Below are positions 8,777-17,535 of a DNA stretch of 64,000 nucleotides, piece after piece. Origin of the DNA: Lachnospiraceae bacterium (GTDB lineage: Bacteria > Bacillota > Clostridia > Lachnospirales > Lachnospiraceae); contig JAGBLN010000045.1 in the NCBI GenBank assembly GCA_017635395.1, forward strand, positions 21,146 through 85,145, given 5' to 3'. The translations under genes were made by a program, and so were the position numbers. The notes under the pieces are model-generated. The model saw nothing but the letters and a program-made list of their open reading frames with translations. It did no database searches and had not been told where the DNA came from. Positions within the stretch are counted from its first letter, which is position 1; each line of letters begins with the position of its first letter.

Positions 8777-8866
8777 TGGTGAAAAAGCACTCAACAAGTT
8801 TCTATTCTACTACATTCCCTGCACTAAATCGAGTACATTTTCATCACATCTACTCTGTTTTAAAGA

Positions 8867-8897
8867 ATAAGGGCTGCCCTTATCCGGACAGCCCCTG
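8867..8897 (-). terminator. Terminator-like hairpin at the end of the livJ transcript
   Basis: On the minus strand GGGCTGTCC / GGGCAGCCC arms (one mismatch) are followed by TTATTCTTT. It probably ends or attenuates the livJ transcript before livH. Confidence 0.6.
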
Positions 8898-8944
8898 TAA
8901 GATTTAAGCCTAAAAATTCAGTCGGTTCCGGTCTGTATTACATA

Positions 8945-9080
8945 CCGTAACTGTTCAGAACCCTTCGTGTTCTTCCAGTTACGGCAGCCTGCAATTAAAG
9001 GTTTGCTTCGCAAACAGCAGGCTGCCATTCCAGAATCCACTCATTCGTACGCCTTCAGCAGCAAGTGCTTCGGGCTATCC
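8945..9080 (-). other. Tandem stem-loops in the livJ 3' region
   Basis: Within the 387-nt spacer between livJ and livH, three more stem-loops precede the terminator: a 31-bp repeat element able to fold (9048-9078), a two-tier hairpin with GGCAGCCTGC/GCAGGCTGCC arms (8983-8992, 9017-9026) enclosing GTTTGC-TTC-GCAAAC, and another two-tier hairpin with CCGTAACTG/CAGTTACGG arms (8945-8953, 8976-8984) enclosing AGAAC/GTTCT. The last two share the CGG at 8982-8984, so they may be mutually exclusive at their base. No ORF of note lies here. Likely roles are RNA stabilisation of livJ mRNA or attenuation; a small RNA cannot be excluded. Confidence 0.6.
9048..9078. repeat. Dispersed 31-bp repeat, copy 1
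   Basis: Identical at 27 of 31 positions to 36903-36933, all four differences being transitions. Imperfectly palindromic (GCCT-tc-AGCA, 5-nt loop, TGCT-tc-GGGC). It sits 12 nt past the livJ stop. Confidence 0.7.
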
Positions 9081-9089
9081 TGACAGTTA

Positions 9090-10340
9090 TTACATACCTA
9101 CATATGCACCGTTCTGGATAACAACAGCCTTAGGAGCCTTGTTTACCTCACCTGTGCTGTTCCATACCATGCCTGCACCTGTGATACCGTCAGCTGAGAA
9201 GTTAGGATCTGTAAATACAGATATAAGGATCTCGCAAAGCTCTTCGTGAGACATACCTGTTACATCAAGACCACCGTTATTTGCTGCATAGTACTGAAGA
9301 GCAGCGTAGATAGCGTAAGGGCAGTCATAACCGTCAGCAGCGAACTGTGAAGGCACTTCGTTGTAGTTCTCGTTGTACTTTGCTACGAAATTCTGTGTCT
9401 TCTCATCAGCAGCATCAGCTGAGAAAGGTGTAAGAAGGATTACGCCCTCTGCAAGAGATGTATCGAATCCCTCAAGAGTAAGGATACCGTCCATACCGTC
9501 AACACCGAACATCTTAGGTGAATAACCCATCTCTGAAGCCTGTCTTAAGATCAGGGACGCAGGCTGATAGTAGATAGGAAGGAAAAGGAGATCTGCTCCT
9601 GCATCCTTTGCAGCACCAAGCTGTACCTTGAAGTCTGTAGCAGTATCATCAGTAAATGTTGTCTCTGAAACAACCTCAAGACCAAGCTCATCAGCCTTTG
9701 CCTTGAATGTCTGATAGATACCTGATGAATAAGCATCACCATTGTTGTAGATTATAGCAACCTTTGTTGCAAGTGCATTGTCAACGATGTACTGAGCTGA
9801 TGCAGAACCCTGGTTAGGATCTGAGAAGCAAAGCTGGAATACGTTGTCCTTGCCCTCTGTAACAGTAGGTGAAGAAGCTGAAGGTGTAAGCATGAATACA
9901 CGGTCGGAATTAGCCTCTGCTGAAACAGCTACGCAGGGAGAAGTAGTAACAGTACCTACTATAACCTGAACATCATTATCAAGCAGTGTATGATATGCAT
10001 TTACAGAGATTTCAGGATCATGCACATCATCCTGAGGATCAAGTGTCATCTGGAAACCTGTTCCAAGTGCGTTGATCTCGTCAACAGCGATGGTAGCACC
10101 GTTCTTTACAGCTGTTCCGTAAATTGCAGCAGCGCCTGTCATAGGTCCGATAACACCTACATTAAGAGTACCTGTAAGCTCACCGCCTTCACCTGTTGTC
10201 TGAGCCTCAGTACCTGCGCCTTCATCGCCTGTTGTCTGAGTCTCTGTGCCTGTTGTCTCGCCGCTTCCTGATGTACATGCAGTAAGAGCTGTTACTGACA
10301 TAACACCTGCAAGAAGCATACCCAAAAGTTTCTTTTTCAT
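9090..10340 (-). CDS. livJ: Branched-chain amino acid ABC transporter substrate-binding lipoprotein LivJ
   Basis: Extracellular lipid-anchored receptor that delivers Leu/Ile/Val to LivHMGF. 416 residues. The N-terminus is a lipoprotein signal (MKKK, hydrophobic stretch, lipobox LTAC with Cys22), then a Thr/Gly/Glu-rich linker to about residue 52, then the type I periplasmic-binding fold (GVIGPMTGAAAIYG start, ANSDRVFMLTPSASSPT, FGVDGMDG). The chosen ATG has AAGGAGG 6 nt upstream; the frame extends 28 codons further with no signal peptide. It is followed by a hairpin-rich spacer and then livH. A separate gene for the receptor upstream of the permease operon is a common arrangement. Confidence 0.94.
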   Translation of the reverse strand: MKKKLLGMLLAGVMSVTALTACTSGSGETTGTETQTTGDEGAGTEAQTTGEGGELTGTLNVGVIGPMTGAAAIYGTAVKNGATIAVDEINALGTGFQMTLDPQDDVHDPEISVNAYHTLLDNDVQVIVGTVTTSPCVAVSAEANSDRVFMLTPSASSPTVTEGKDNVFQLCFSDPNQGSASAQYIVDNALATKVAIIYNNGDAYSSGIYQTFKAKADELGLEVVSETTFTDDTATDFKVQLGAAKDAGADLLFLPIYYQPASLILRQASEMGYSPKMFGVDGMDGILTLEGFDTSLAEGVILLTPFSADAADEKTQNFVAKYNENYNEVPSQFAADGYDCPYAIYAALQYYAANNGGLDVTGMSHEELCEILISVFTDPNFSADGITGAGMVWNSTGEVNKAPKAVVIQNGAYVGM

Positions 10341-10769
10341 AATTTGCCTCCTTTTTTTACGCAGATCACTCTGCCTCCCATTGACCAAGTGCCCTAAAAT
10401 TAAAAAATTCCAAAGACAGGACAAATGCCCTATGCTTTGAAACCCCCTTGTTTCAGTACATTTGATCTATGAGTTATGTTACCACTCAATTTGTCATAAT
10501 TCAAGATATTTCATTTGTATAATATGTACAAAATTACAATGACCATTAGCCTTGAGGATACAAATTTTCACAATCCCGAACAATACCACCTATGCACAAC
10601 TTACTATGGCTTGTATTTTCTATGTACTGTTGTATCATTACAACATTGAGCGTTATTACATTTTTCCGCACCGATAGCTCACCTGCCGGCGGGGCAGTTC
10701 GCCAGCTCACTTTACACCGGCAGAAGAGCATATACGGTGTAGAGAATCCACTATATGCACGGAGGCATT
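10341..10769. other. Divergent intergenic region between livJ and a HAD phosphatase gene
   Basis: 429 nt without a gene. Minus strand: a candidate livJ promoter (see 10476-10504) and a TTGTA-N7-TACAA inverted repeat near 10519-10535. Plus strand: TTGTAT-N16-TATCAT near 10610-10637 could serve the HAD gene, and TACACCG (10712-10718) can pair with CGGTGTA (10735-10741) just before it. Duplicated GCTCAC motifs occur around 10677 and 10706. No known riboswitch was recognised. Confidence 0.5.
10476..10504 (-). promoter_or_regulatory. Candidate livJ promoter
   Basis: Minus strand TTGAAT (10504-10499), 17-nt spacer, TAACAT (10481-10476). Only a moderate match to consensus; an alternative TTGTAC-N17-TATCTT lies about 25 nt upstream. 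Confidence 0.3.
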
Positions 10770-11375
10770 ATGATCAAAAACATCATCTTTGACATAGGCA
10801 TGGTACTTGCTGACTTCAGATATGAAGCATATATGCGTGATGACCTGGGATTCGATGACGAAACGATAAGAGTCTTTAAAGAACGCATAGTAGAAAATCC
10901 ACTTTGGAATGAGATTGACAGGAGTGCCATTCCGCTTGATGAGGTTATACGAGAAATGAAATCCCGTGTTCCTGAATACCATGATGAGGCAGAGATTTTT
11001 TTTGACCGCGTGGTTAATATCATCGCGTCCTATGACTACAGCAGGCCATGGCTCGAGGAATTAAAAGCAAAAGGATACAGAGTTTATCTCCTCTCCAATT
11101 ATTCAAAGGATTATTTTGAACTGCACAGAAAGTCGAAATTCACCTTTGTTGACCTCGTAGATGGCATGGTAATATCCGGTTTTGAAAAAATAAACAAACC
11201 TGAACCCGAGATTTATAAAATCCTGTTAAACAGGTATTCACTTATCCCCGAAGAATGCGTCTTCATGGACGACCGTGAAGTCAATGTAGAAGCAGCAAAA
11301 AAGCTTCACATACACGCCTTCGTTTTCAACGGTTACGAAGACGCACGCGCGAAGCTTGATACACTACTATCATAA
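10770..11375 (+). CDS. HAD-superfamily (subfamily IA) phosphatase
   Basis: Probable small-molecule phosphatase of the YihX-like type; substrate unknown. 201 residues. HAD motif I is FDIGMVL with nucleophile Asp8 (second Asp of DxD replaced by Gly, as is usual in YihX relatives), motif II is the Ser of LLSNYS, motif III the Lys of NKPEPEIY, and motif IV the acidic pair in FMDDRE. The helical cap lies between motifs I and II. The ATG at 10770 has GGAGG 4 nt upstream; an ATG five codons earlier overlaps that site. Convergent with the next gene on the minus strand. Confidence 0.87.
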   Translation: MIKNIIFDIGMVLADFRYEAYMRDDLGFDDETIRVFKERIVENPLWNEIDRSAIPLDEVIREMKSRVPEYHDEAEIFFDRVVNIIASYDYSRPWLEELKAKGYRVYLLSNYSKDYFELHRKSKFTFVDLVDGMVISGFEKINKPEPEIYKILLNRYSLIPEECVFMDDREVNVEAAKKLHIHAFVFNGYEDARAKLDTLLS

Positions 11376-11405
11376 CTTTCAACGCTGACAGACCACCTGG
11401 CCGCA

Positions 11406-11436
11406 AGGGAAATCAAACTAACCTATCCCTTTTTAC
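11406..11436 (+). terminator. Weak terminator after the HAD gene
   Basis: AAGGGA/TCCCTT arms with a long loop followed by TTTTT, 30 nt past the HAD stop and touching the 3' end of the convergent gene. Confidence 0.35.
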
Positions 11437-12827
11437 ACAGGATTTCCGCCCTGCCCATTCCCGAATGTATTGTTATTTCCAAAAGTATCCGCATTACCGA
11501 ACGGATCAGAGTTCCCAAAGTTATATGAATTGCCAGTTCCCGGTACTGATGCCCCCGGATTCTGCGGTGCACCATACAGTCCTGTACCGGAATTACTGCC
11601 ATAAGAATTCAAGCTGTCATAATTCTGTGACAGGCCATTTCCTGAAAAAACATTCTCTGCCGGCTGCTGAGCTACGCCACCCAGAATTGGATCCATAGAC
11701 GCACTCCCGCCTGGGATCTGTGACTGCAGGCCGTTACCGTTAAGTCCCGCGGTCTTGCTCTCAAAAGTATTAACAGGCTGAGGCGCGCCGCCCCCCAGAT
11801 AGGAATCCATGCTCCTGCCTGCAGGCTGTGCAAAAGGATTAGGATTATTTACAGGCTGGGTTTCAGTAGAAGCGCCTACTATTTCAGGGGCAACAGTCTG
11901 GTTTCCGAACATCGGATTAACATTTTTCAGCGCATCGGGTGTATCCGTAGGCGCAGTCTGGGGTGCGAAATTCTCTGCAGTCTTTCCATAAGCTGTAACA
12001 GCCCCGCCCTGAGCAGCAAATCCGGCAGATGCTGCATCTGTATCTACCTTGGCTGAACTTGAAAATGCAGAGCTTAGTGTAGAAGCGTTAAAGTTATCCT
12101 GATCATTTCCCTGTGGTCCGTAATACTCTCTTGCAGTCTTAGGCGCCATGGCATTCATAAAATTCTCATCCCTGCGCTCTTTTATTAACAGAGCCAGACA
12201 TACCAGACCAATAATTATAAATATGACACCAAGTATAAGCGTTGTACGATGCTGACCTTTATCCTGTACAATGAAGTAAGGAGTGTAATATGCCAGAGTT
12301 TCCTCTCTTGAAAGAGAAAGGCCGGTCTCCTCATTATATTCCATGAGCAGGTCTATGTCCTCATTGGAAAACTTCTTGAGCACACCGTCTGCCCTAAATA
12401 TGGTGGTAGGCATGTTCTCATAGGTGCAAAGACTGCTTTCATACCAGTTCCAGGTCTTATCCATCTGGCTTTCGAACATGGAATACTGTGATGTTCCGGC
12501 AGCAATGATAATGGAATGATCCCAGCACATCTCACCATTGCTGTCCTGATATATTATCGGGACTTCAAAATATCCGGAAGTCTCCCTTTCGGAGGTAACA
12601 ACGCCAAAGGTCTTATGCTGGGTTACAACAGAAATAGGCTGTCCCCAGACGCACCTGACATCCACTGCAACATGCTGACCGTTCTTAAGCGCCGCAAATC
12701 CTGCATCATCCAGCTCATACAGATCCACCGCAGGTTTTGAAAGCGCAATGACATTCTTTACCGAAGGAAAGAACATCACTAAACCTAATATCAGAAATAC
12801 CAGCATCAGTTTTAATTTCATACTCAT
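11433..12827 (-). CDS. Membrane protein with Asn/Gly/Gln-rich C-terminal tail, function unknown
   Basis: 464 residues that I cannot assign to a named function. Residues 5-28 are an N-terminal membrane anchor or uncleaved signal; about 30-190 form an extracellular domain with two Cys residues and Trp/Tyr-rich segments; a second membrane segment lies near 193-217 (TTLILGVIFIIIGLVCLALL), followed by a charged stop. The remaining 240 residues are low complexity, increasingly rich in Asn, Gly, Gln, Pro and Ser, ending in repeats of the GN-D/T-FG type. Topology suggests outside domain, cytosolic disordered tail. ATG preceded by GAGGG. The next upstream gene is a PTS EIIC 51 nt away. Confidence 0.7.
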   Translation of the reverse strand: MSMKLKLMLVFLILGLVMFFPSVKNVIALSKPAVDLYELDDAGFAALKNGQHVAVDVRCVWGQPISVVTQHKTFGVVTSERETSGYFEVPIIYQDSNGEMCWDHSIIIAAGTSQYSMFESQMDKTWNWYESSLCTYENMPTTIFRADGVLKKFSNEDIDLLMEYNEETGLSLSREETLAYYTPYFIVQDKGQHRTTLILGVIFIIIGLVCLALLIKERRDENFMNAMAPKTAREYYGPQGNDQDNFNASTLSSAFSSSAKVDTDAASAGFAAQGGAVTAYGKTAENFAPQTAPTDTPDALKNVNPMFGNQTVAPEIVGASTETQPVNNPNPFAQPAGRSMDSYLGGGAPQPVNTFESKTAGLNGNGLQSQIPGGSASMDPILGGVAQQPAENVFSGNGLSQNYDSLNSYGSNSGTGLYGAPQNPGASVPGTGNSYNFGNSDPFGNADTFGNNNTFGNGQGGNPV

Positions 12828-12878
12828 GGCAAACCCTCAATAATTTTTTCCACAAACTACGCATCCATAGATCCTGTA

Positions 12879-13985
12879 TTACTCCAGTTTAAGATCCCCA
12901 TCCTTTACCCAGCCTAACTTCCTGCACACCATATTGATAAGCGGTGCAATAATTGCCGGCAGTACAATGGATATCAGTATAAGCCCTATCCACTCCCACG
13001 CTCCAGGCGTTATTGCAGTTGCCCCCTGTGCAAGCGCTGCTTCACTGGGATTTGTCCAGCCCGTGAACACACCTATCTGTCCCACTAATCCACAGGTACC
13101 CATACCTGACGATACAGGCGCACCATTCATCTGAAGTTTGAACAAACATGTAGCCAGCGGGCCTGTTATGGCACTGGTCACTATAGGAGCGATCCATATA
13201 CGGGGGTTCTTTATTATGTTAGGCATCTGCAGCATGGAAGTACCAATTCCCTGAGATACGATACCGCCCCATTTATTTTCCTTAAAGCTCATAACAGCAA
13301 ATCCGACCATCTGAGCACAACATCCTGCAACAGCAGCTCCGCCTGCAAGACCTGTAAGTCCGAATGCTGCACAAATGGCAGCAGAAGATATAGGCAATGT
13401 AAGCGCAACGCCTACCAACACAGAAACAAGTATCCCCATAAGGAAAGGCTGAAGCTCTGTAGCCCACATAATGAGATTTCCTGTCCACATGGCAGCCCGT
13501 CCGAGCGGAGGTGCCACCAGTGCAGACAAACCTACACCTACGCCAATCGTTACAAGCGGGGTCAGCAGTATATCAACCTTTGTTTCCTTTGATACAAGCT
13601 TTCCGATTTCAGCAGAAAAGATAGCAACCACCAGCACCGCAAGAGGACCGCCGGCACCACCAAGAGCATTGGAAGAAAACCCGACTGCAATAAGAGAAAA
13701 CAGAACCAGCGGAGGGCACTTCAGGGCATAGCCGATTGCAACGGCCATGGCAGGGCCACTCATCGCACTTGCAAGTCCGCCTACCGTATATTCCTTCTCA
13801 GCTACAGTCGCAACCGTCTGCGTAAGAAAGCCTATGTGGAACTGCTTTCCTATCGTATCTATTATTGTACCTATGAGCAGTGAACAGAAAAGTCCCTGCG
13901 CCATCGCTCCCAGCGCATCAATACCATATCTTTTTAATGATATTTCAATATCCTTCTTTTTTAAGAAATCCTTTAACTTGTCCAT
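12879..13985 (-). CDS. PTS sugar transporter EIIC-like membrane protein (EIIC_2 family)
   Basis: Predicted sugar permease domain of the phosphotransferase type, 368 residues with about nine to ten membrane segments. It belongs by sequence appearance to the small EIIC_2 family (GIDALGAMAQGLFCSLLIGTI; SNALGGAGGP; NGAPVSSGMGTCGLVGQIG). No EIIA or EIIB domain is fused or encoded nearby, so it must borrow phosphoryl donors or act differently. Substrate unknown. Start set at MDKLKDF, where GGAGG lies 9 nt upstream; the frame runs 21 codons further. May be co-transcribed with the following membrane protein gene. Confidence 0.8.
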   Translation of the reverse strand: MDKLKDFLKKKDIEISLKRYGIDALGAMAQGLFCSLLIGTIIDTIGKQFHIGFLTQTVATVAEKEYTVGGLASAMSGPAMAVAIGYALKCPPLVLFSLIAVGFSSNALGGAGGPLAVLVVAIFSAEIGKLVSKETKVDILLTPLVTIGVGVGLSALVAPPLGRAAMWTGNLIMWATELQPFLMGILVSVLVGVALTLPISSAAICAAFGLTGLAGGAAVAGCCAQMVGFAVMSFKENKWGGIVSQGIGTSMLQMPNIIKNPRIWIAPIVTSAITGPLATCLFKLQMNGAPVSSGMGTCGLVGQIGVFTGWTNPSEAALAQGATAITPGAWEWIGLILISIVLPAIIAPLINMVCRKLGWVKDGDLKLE

Positions 13986-14107
13986 CGTTTTCTGCCTCCG
14001 GCACATATTTGTGATTGTTGTAGACTGCCATTTCAGACGCAATGGCAACGGGTTATTTTTATCTTAAAACTCCGGTTCTGTCAAGAGAATAATTTACAGA
14101 AATAACC

Positions 14108-14138
14108 CAAAAGACTGACGGCCCGAAGCCGTCAGTCG
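14108..14138 (-). terminator. Terminator after the orphan pilin gene
   Basis: Perfect GACTGACGG/CCGTCAGTC stem with a 7-nt loop, followed on the minus strand by TTTTGGG. About 30 nt past the pilin stop. Confidence 0.75.
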
Positions 14139-14166
14139 CACTTTTTAAACATTGCAGATAGTCCAT

Positions 14167-14706
14167 CTAGTGTATCGAAATAACCTTGGATGCTTCATTA
14201 TCCGGATCTTCAAGAGCCTTCCATGCATTAGCATCACTTCCAGACGGTCCCGCATGTATCTGCTTTTTTCCGGTATTGTCAGTATTGGTTATCCACATTG
14301 CCAGCGGATTGTCCGCACTGCCCTTATACTGTACATATATAGTACTTGAGGAATTGTGCGTTGATTTTATTTCATTGATATAATTTGCCTGACTGAAGTC
14401 GCTCCATCCCAGCGTATCCAGCGCCTCTTTTGCAAATAATGTGGATGTATCAATCTCATCAAGCTTCATTGGTGCATCTGCCATCTTTGCTATTTCTTCC
14501 ATAGAATCAGACCGCTGCACGACATCCGGATCAGTCGAAGCATATGTGACAGCCGCATATATGGAATTAAGCATCTGTATATCAGAAGATATCTTTGCTT
14601 TTTCAATATACCTAATCAGTATCGGTGCCATAACAGCAACCAGGATAGCCATTATAGCAATAACAATTATTAGTTCTACAAGCGAAAAACCTTTATCCTT
14701 TTTCAT
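14167..14706 (-). CDS. Orphan type IV prepilin
   Basis: A 179-residue type IV pilin or pseudopilin outside the pil cluster. Class III signal: short basic leader MKKDKG, cleavage before Phe, Glu at +5 (FSLVE), then a hydrophobic helix (IIVIAIMAILVAVMAPILI). The stretch after the helix (YIEKAKISSD) resembles the major pilin of the pil cluster at 44643-45131 (YIEKSKIRKD), so the two look paralogous. The C-terminal domain is polar with no Cys pair. ATG preceded by GGGGAGAGGG. It has its own terminator and seems monocistronic, about 30 kb from the assembly genes that would be needed. Confidence 0.88.
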   Translation of the reverse strand: MKKDKGFSLVELIIVIAIMAILVAVMAPILIRYIEKAKISSDIQMLNSIYAAVTYASTDPDVVQRSDSMEEIAKMADAPMKLDEIDTSTLFAKEALDTLGWSDFSQANYINEIKSTHNSSSTIYVQYKGSADNPLAMWITNTDNTGKKQIHAGPSGSDANAWKALEDPDNEASKVISIH

Positions 14707-14965
14707 ATTCTTTCCCTCTCCCCGTAAATGCCATTCCGATGACGCTTTACATAAAAAAACCGATTCAGCCTTTCCGCGCCACCATTGGCCACCCCCCGGC
14801 TTCCTCTTGATTAAAATATACCACCACAGTAGACATAATAAAAGATTTCTTTATATCTCTTTTTTCTTGACTCATGGAATAAATGCCCTTAAAATACCTA
14901 TGTTGCAGCGATAATTCCGTCTGCAATGCAATCATCAAATACGATTTTCCATTAGGAGGAACAAA

Positions 14966-15565
14966 ATGAACATAGTCTGTTTAGATCTCGAAGGTGTACT
15001 TGTACCTGAAATATGGATTGCATTTTCTGAAGCAAGTGGCATACCTGAATTAAAGCGCACCACCAGGGATGAGCCTGACTATGACAAACTTATGAAATGG
15101 CGTATCGGCATCCTCAAAGAGCACGGCCTCGGCCTCAAAGAGATTCAGAACGTTATTGCTACCATCGATCCCCTTCCCGGTGCAAAAGACTTCCTTGATG
15201 AACTGCGGAGCATAACCCAGGTCATAATAATAAGTGATACATTTTCCGAATTTGCCACTCCCCTCATGAAAAAACTGGGATGGCCCACCATATTCTGCAA
15301 TTCCCTTGAGGTTGCCTCAGACGGTGAGATCACAGGATTTAAGATGAGGATTGCCGACTCAAAACTCACCACAGTAAAGGCACTTCAGTCCATAGGATAC
15401 GATACCATAGCAAGCGGCGACAGCTACAATGATTTAGCCATGATAAAAGCAAGCAAATCAGGATTCCTTTTCAGGTCTACAGAACAGATAATCAAAGACA
15501 ATCCTGAGCTTCCTGCTTTTGAGAACTATGACGAGCTTCTTGATGCAATAAAAAAAGCTCTGTAA
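14966..15565 (+). CDS. thrH: Bifunctional phosphoserine phosphatase/homoserine phosphotransferase ThrH
   Basis: HAD-family enzyme; the characterised Pseudomonas ThrH dephosphorylates phosphoserine and can transfer the phosphate to homoserine, linking serine and threonine synthesis. 199 residues, matching family length. Motif I is DLEGVLVPE with nucleophile Asp7 and Glu9, as in ThrH rather than the DxD of SerB; motif II Ser in IIISDTF; motif IV GDSYND. ATG preceded by AGGAGG 6 nt away. Stands alone on the plus strand between two genes that are not metabolically related. Confidence 0.9.
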   Translation: MNIVCLDLEGVLVPEIWIAFSEASGIPELKRTTRDEPDYDKLMKWRIGILKEHGLGLKEIQNVIATIDPLPGAKDFLDELRSITQVIIISDTFSEFATPLMKKLGWPTIFCNSLEVASDGEITGFKMRIADSKLTTVKALQSIGYDTIASGDSYNDLAMIKASKSGFLFRSTEQIIKDNPELPAFENYDELLDAIKKAL

Positions 15566-15569
15566 TAAT

Positions 15570-15612
15570 TTACGGCGGCAGGTACTTGTGAACAAATACT
15601 TACTGCCGTAAA
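15570..15612 (+). terminator. Hairpin after thrH
   Basis: TTACGGCgGCAGGTA can pair with TACTTACTGCCGTAA (arms with small bulges). No T-run follows, so it may be a stability hairpin rather than a true terminator. Confidence 0.35.
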
Positions 15613-15684
15613 CATATTAAGTTCTTCTATAAATACAATAAATAAGTACAATATATTCAATTCATACGCGCTTTCCCTTGATTT

Positions 15685-15712
15685 TTGTGGTAAAATTGTA
15701 TTGTTCTATACA
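15685..15712 (+). promoter_or_regulatory. Candidate promoter of the chemoreceptor gene
   Basis: TTGTGG (15685-15690), 16-nt spacer, TATACA (15707-15712), about 40 nt before the start. No sigma-28 motif (TAAA/GCCGATAA) was found here. Confidence 0.35.
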
Positions 15713-15753
15713 ACCTATTTTCATGAAAAAAACAAAAAGGAAGGTATGTGCGT

Positions 15754-17517
15754 ATGAAATTATTAGACAACGTCAGTGTCCGTGGGAAACTTTTTCTTAT
15801 TTCGATTCCTCTGTCCATAGCCTTGATAGTCTCCGTGATATTTATGGCTGTTGAGATCAGCAGCACAGAGAAGGAAGTGGCTGAAGTTTACTACGATACC
15901 CTCTACACAGTTAACAGCAATCTTCTTAATGCGGACCGCGATTTTTACCAGTCTATGAAGGGTGCCATGCAGTATTATGACTTTGCTAACGGTTTTACTG
16001 CCGCCCCTCCCGAATTCGCAGAAACTCAGCTGCCGGGAGCACTGGACGATTATGATTCCAACAAACAACAGGTATATGACAATGTAAATGCAGCTATAGA
16101 AGCTGCTAAAGTAAATGATGAGCTTTTCACCCAAATTCCGTCGGCAGACGGCACAACCTTTGCCGATGAAGCCGTAAAATTTGAAGAAGATATGGCTGCA
16201 TGGGAAGCATCCTATAATGTAAAGGATAATACCGGTGACTGGGAAGCATTCCATGACACCTTCTCTACAGCAAGAAGTTCCTTAAACAATATGCAGGAGA
16301 TCACAGAAGCCTGGGCCGAATCCGAGCACAAGGCCCTGGTACTTGAGATCAGGATCAAGATCATAGTTATCTCTCTCATCTTTGCAGCGCTGATCGTTAT
16401 CCTTGCTATTCTGGTACTTCTCGTTATGCACGGGATCCGTTCCGGGATCAACAGGATCACAAATGACCTTGAGGAGCTTGCAAAAGGTAACCTTACCATC
16501 TCCTACCCTGATGATTCCAGGATAGGAAGAGACGAAATCGGCAAGATCACTATGAGTGCTAAAAAGCTTACCATGAAGCTTCGTGATGTTATGTCACAGA
16601 GCAACAGCATGTCCGGCGAAGTAACCGATACCAGCACAGAACTCGCTGACAGTGCTTCACAGGCAGCTCAGGCTTCCGGTCAGGTAACCGATGCCGTAAC
16701 AGAGATCTCCAAGGGTGCCGTATCACAGGCTGAAAGCGTAGAAAGCGCTGCCGGTAATACAGACGATATCGGAAGAAATATTGAGAATATAACCGAGGCA
16801 GTCAGCGAAATGGACCGTTATGCAGAGGAAATGAAGGAAGCCTGCGACAAGTCAATGAGCTCACTCGATAAGCTGATTCGCCAGAGTGAGGAAGTTACTG
16901 CATCAGTAAAAGATATCGGAGATACCATCAATTCAACCAATGATTCCGCTAAATCAATATCCGAGTTTACTCAGGCTATCACAGATATCGCTACACAGAC
17001 TAACCTCCTCTCCCTGAACGCTTCCATAGAGGCAGCACGTGCCGGCGACGCAGGCCGCGGTTTCGCAGTCGTAGCCGATGAGATACGACAGCTCGCCGAC
17101 CAGTCCAGCGACAGTGCTGAAAAGATCAAATCCATTGTTGAGCAGCTGTTGGCAGATTCCGCTTCCTCCGTAAATGTATTGGAAAAGCTGAATGAAAGCT
17201 TCAGTGTACAGGCTGAGCAGCTCGACTCCACCAAGAGCAATATGGAGATCATGTCCGGTAATGTAGCAAGTGTTAAGGATACATCCTCAAGCATCACCAA
17301 ACAGGTTATGTCACTGAACGATGCTAAGAACGGACTGATGGAGATCATTTCAGACCTGTCCGCAATCTCTGAAGAAAATGCTGCTTCCACTGAAGAAACA
17401 AACGCTTCCATGGAAGAGCTTAATGCTACATTTACGATAATAAGCGAATCCGCAGGAAGATTACAGACACTTGCCGAGGAACTGAGAGAAAATATCAGCT
17501 ATTTCAAGGTAGAATAG
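15754..17517 (+). CDS. Methyl-accepting chemotaxis protein
   Basis: Transmembrane chemoreceptor that would regulate CheA; ligand unknown. 587 residues. TM1 about 13-35, an extracellular helical sensor domain to about 205, TM2 about 207-230, HAMP about 231-285, then the cytoplasmic signalling coiled coil with the conserved hairpin tip ([21 protein letters not shown]) near residue 415-436. The C-terminus has no CheR-docking pentapeptide. I prefer ATG 15754, with AAGGAAGG about 9 nt upstream, over a GTG two codons earlier. Ends with tandem stops TAG TAA. No che genes are nearby. Confidence 0.95.
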   Translation: MKLLDNVSVRGKLFLISIPLSIALIVSVIFMAVEISSTEKEVAEVYYDTLYTVNSNLLNADRDFYQSMKGAMQYYDFANGFTAAPPEFAETQLPGALDDYDSNKQQVYDNVNAAIEAAKVNDELFTQIPSADGTTFADEAVKFEEDMAAWEASYNVKDNTGDWEAFHDTFSTARSSLNNMQEITEAWAESEHKALVLEIRIKIIVISLIFAALIVILAILVLLVMHGIRSGINRITNDLEELAKGNLTISYPDDSRIGRDEIGKITMSAKKLTMKLRDVMSQSNSMSGEVTDTSTELADSASQAAQASGQVTDAVTEISKGAVSQAESVESAAGNTDDIGRNIENITEAVSEMDRYAEEMKEACDKSMSSLDKLIRQSEEVTASVKDIGDTINSTNDSAKSISEFTQAITDIATQTNLLSLNASIEAARAGDAGRGFAVVADEIRQLADQSSDSAEKIKSIVEQLLADSASSVNVLEKLNESFSVQAEQLDSTKSNMEIMSGNVASVKDTSSSITKQVMSLNDAKNGLMEIISDLSAISEENAASTEETNASMEELNATFTIISESAGRLQTLAEELRENISYFKVE

Positions 17518-17535
17518 TAACACTCAAAAGATTTA

